A stretch of 29,151 nucleotides of DNA, from IMG/VR virus record IMGVR_UViG_3300009159_000226, positions 1-29,151 of that record. The stretch is one strand, 5' to 3'. The stretch is from a virus. Each line of letters opens with the position of its first letter. The first letter of the stretch is position 1. The notes under the pieces are model-generated. The model saw only the letters and a list, made by a program, of their open reading frames with translations. It searched no databases and had not been told where the DNA came from. The translations under genes and the position numbers were made by a program. Below are positions 28,081 through 29,151 of this stretch, in pieces.

Positions 28081-29151
28081 TCACGTTGTTGGTTTTGCCG
28101 CTGGGATTGCGGTTGGAGTTGTTGCTGGTGCTGGAGTTGCTGCTGGAGCAGTCGGAGCAGTTTCTGGTGTCTCAGGTTCTCCATCGTCAACATCATATAG
28201 AGGTTGAGCATAGGAGTCTTTAGCAATTTCAATAAACATTGTATGACGAAATGGAGTTATTTGATGGTGAATCGCAGTTACCATGTAGATACCAGAAATT
28301 AAAATATCCCATATACCTGCTTCTGAATCATCTGTTACATTTTTCTCACCAACAGAAGGATAGTAAAACCGTATCAATCTTCCGACTTCAATGTCTGTTC
28401 TTCCAGGAACAGTTAATTGTAAACGCATAGTAGTTATATCCATCAAAGAACTATTGCGTTGCGCGACAAACTGTTCTGGGTGGAGATCAATCGAATCTTC
28501 CGTTGAGTCTAATACTCCTGGATTTACTGTAGAAACAAATGGTCTATTGTCACCAGAACGTAAAACATTTATTGGAAATATCATGTTATATTTTCTAGTT
28601 TCATCATATTGAAAAGAACCAGCACCCTTCGAGTCTGCCACGAACTTATAAGATTCCATGTGCTTTATCGGGGTTTCTGGTTTTCCATTAAAATTGAAAC
28701 CATGATCATAAGTATAAGGAGTATAATCTTTCTTCACAAGATCAAATGAGTGAACCGTGCTTGCAAAATGTCCCAGATCTTGACTTTGTATAATATCCAA
28801 ATTAGTCAAGAAATTCATTGCTTCTACTGTAGCGAATCCTTTAGATAAAGAAGAAGTTGTGTCAAGACTATCAATATTTGGATGATAAACATAATCTGAG
28901 TAGATTTGATTGTTTTCTAATTGATATGCCACCAATTCTTCAATAGAAGACAAATAAAATGCTTTCGTCGTTTCAAAGAAAAGAAACGTCGGGGTTTTAT
29001 ACTCAGAACCAATGCATCTTTTTGCCAACCAATTAATAGTTTGAATTGGTGACCACATCGGAGGAACAAATGTTATTACAGAACTATGTGGAGTATCTGC
29101 AATGAACAGTTGTGTTTTGTCATCTGTATCGTCTACTGCTTGTTTGTTTGT
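28081..29151 (-). CDS. gp27: gp27-like baseplate hub protein, 5' end outside the window
   Basis: The frame stays open to the right edge, so only the C-terminal 356 residues are seen; a Met at 29058 is internal. Visible blocks include LFIADTPHSSVITFVPPMWS, PIQTINWLAKRC, PTFLFFETTKAFYLSSIEEL and DDSEAGIWDILISGIYMVTA, then IHHQITPFRHTMFIEIAKDS. The final block matches the T4 gp27 C-terminus in layout ([20 protein letters not shown]). gp27 forms the trimeric hub ring that connects the tail tube to the gp5 spike, which fits the next gene being a gp5 OB-fold protein. The last ~30 residues are an unusual Pro/Ala/Thr-rich tail (APTAPAATPAPATTPTAI). The stop codon is 10 bases before the next ATG. Identification rests on these blocks and the context. 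Confidence 0.7.
   Translation of the reverse strand, partial: TNKQAVDDTDDKTQLFIADTPHSSVITFVPPMWSPIQTINWLAKRCIGSEYKTPTFLFFETTKAFYLSSIEELVAYQLENNQIYSDYVYHPNIDSLDTTSSLSKGFATVEAMNFLTNLDIIQSQDLGHFASTVHSFDLVKKDYTPYTYDHGFNFNGKPETPIKHMESYKFVADSKGAGSFQYDETRKYNMIFPINVLRSGDNRPFVSTVNPGVLDSTEDSIDLHPEQFVAQRNSSLMDITTMRLQLTVPGRTDIEVGRLIRFYYPSVGEKNVTDDSEAGIWDILISGIYMVTAIHHQITPFRHTMFIEIAKDSYAQPLYDVDDGEPETPETAPTAPAATPAPATTPTAIPAAKPTT

Noticed and set aside
28071-28232. Extending the OB-fold gene upstream to 28232
   Set aside because: This region codes for the Pro/Ala/Thr tail and final strands of the gp27-like protein. The extra residues are Gln/Leu-rich shadow sequence, and ATG 28070 has a good ribosome-binding site.

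Overview
The window is a stretch of a T4-like contractile-tailed phage genome (myovirus morphology), moderately AT-rich and densely packed. The evidence is a run of recognisable T4 baseplate homologues in T4-like order (gp27-like hub, gp5-like spike, gp25, gp6, gp7-like, gp8), T4-type late promoter words (TATAAATA), overlapping or nearly touching genes, and accessory enzymes (methyltransferases, a 2OG-Fe(II) oxygenase, a glycosyltransferase) of the kind seen in aquatic T4-like phages of cyanobacteria and pelagic proteobacteria. The host cannot be named from the sequence. I saw no tRNA, rRNA, CRISPR array, integrase or insertion sequence.

Layout. Bases 1-2223 are read rightward: the 3' end of a gene entering from the left (perhaps a glycosyltransferase), two methyltransferase-like genes and a proline-rich coiled-coil protein. 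These meet, tail to tail with a 13-bp overlap, a leftward block that fills the rest of the window. Read in its own direction (right to left), the leftward block begins with a gp27-like hub protein cut by the window edge. Next come a gp5-type OB-fold protein with a SleB-like wall hydrolase, a beta-helix spike protein ending in an M15-type peptidase, gp25, gp6, a much enlarged gp7-like protein, a 149-aa structural protein, gp8 with a large insertion, and a 2096-aa DUF4815-type structural protein. A small coiled-coil protein, a gp10-N-like domain protein and two paralogous repeat-rich fibre proteins follow. Past a sigma70-like promoter in the only sizeable intergenic gap come a 151-aa hypothetical protein, a glycosyltransferase and a 2OG oxygenase.

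How they work together. The hub and spike proteins form the tube-proximal centre of the baseplate and carry two different peptidoglycan-cutting domains. gp25, gp6, gp7 and gp8 form the surrounding wedges. The 2096-aa protein, the gp10-like protein and the two fibres probably make the outer baseplate and the host-contact parts. The enzymes on both sides of the strand switch may modify virion or host components.

The most unusual content is modular. (a) The T4 gp5 architecture appears split over two genes, with SleB and M15 domains where T4 has lysozyme. (b) Two adjacent fibre genes carry long [Y/F]-x-G-x tetrapeptide arrays that grew by 63-66-bp duplications and end in a shared C-terminal cap. 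(c) An 89-codon module occurs in both the gp7-like and the 2096-aa proteins with near-identical DNA stretches, and one copy is nested inside another. (d) Short GxGY beta repeats are inserted into three different baseplate proteins, including gp8.
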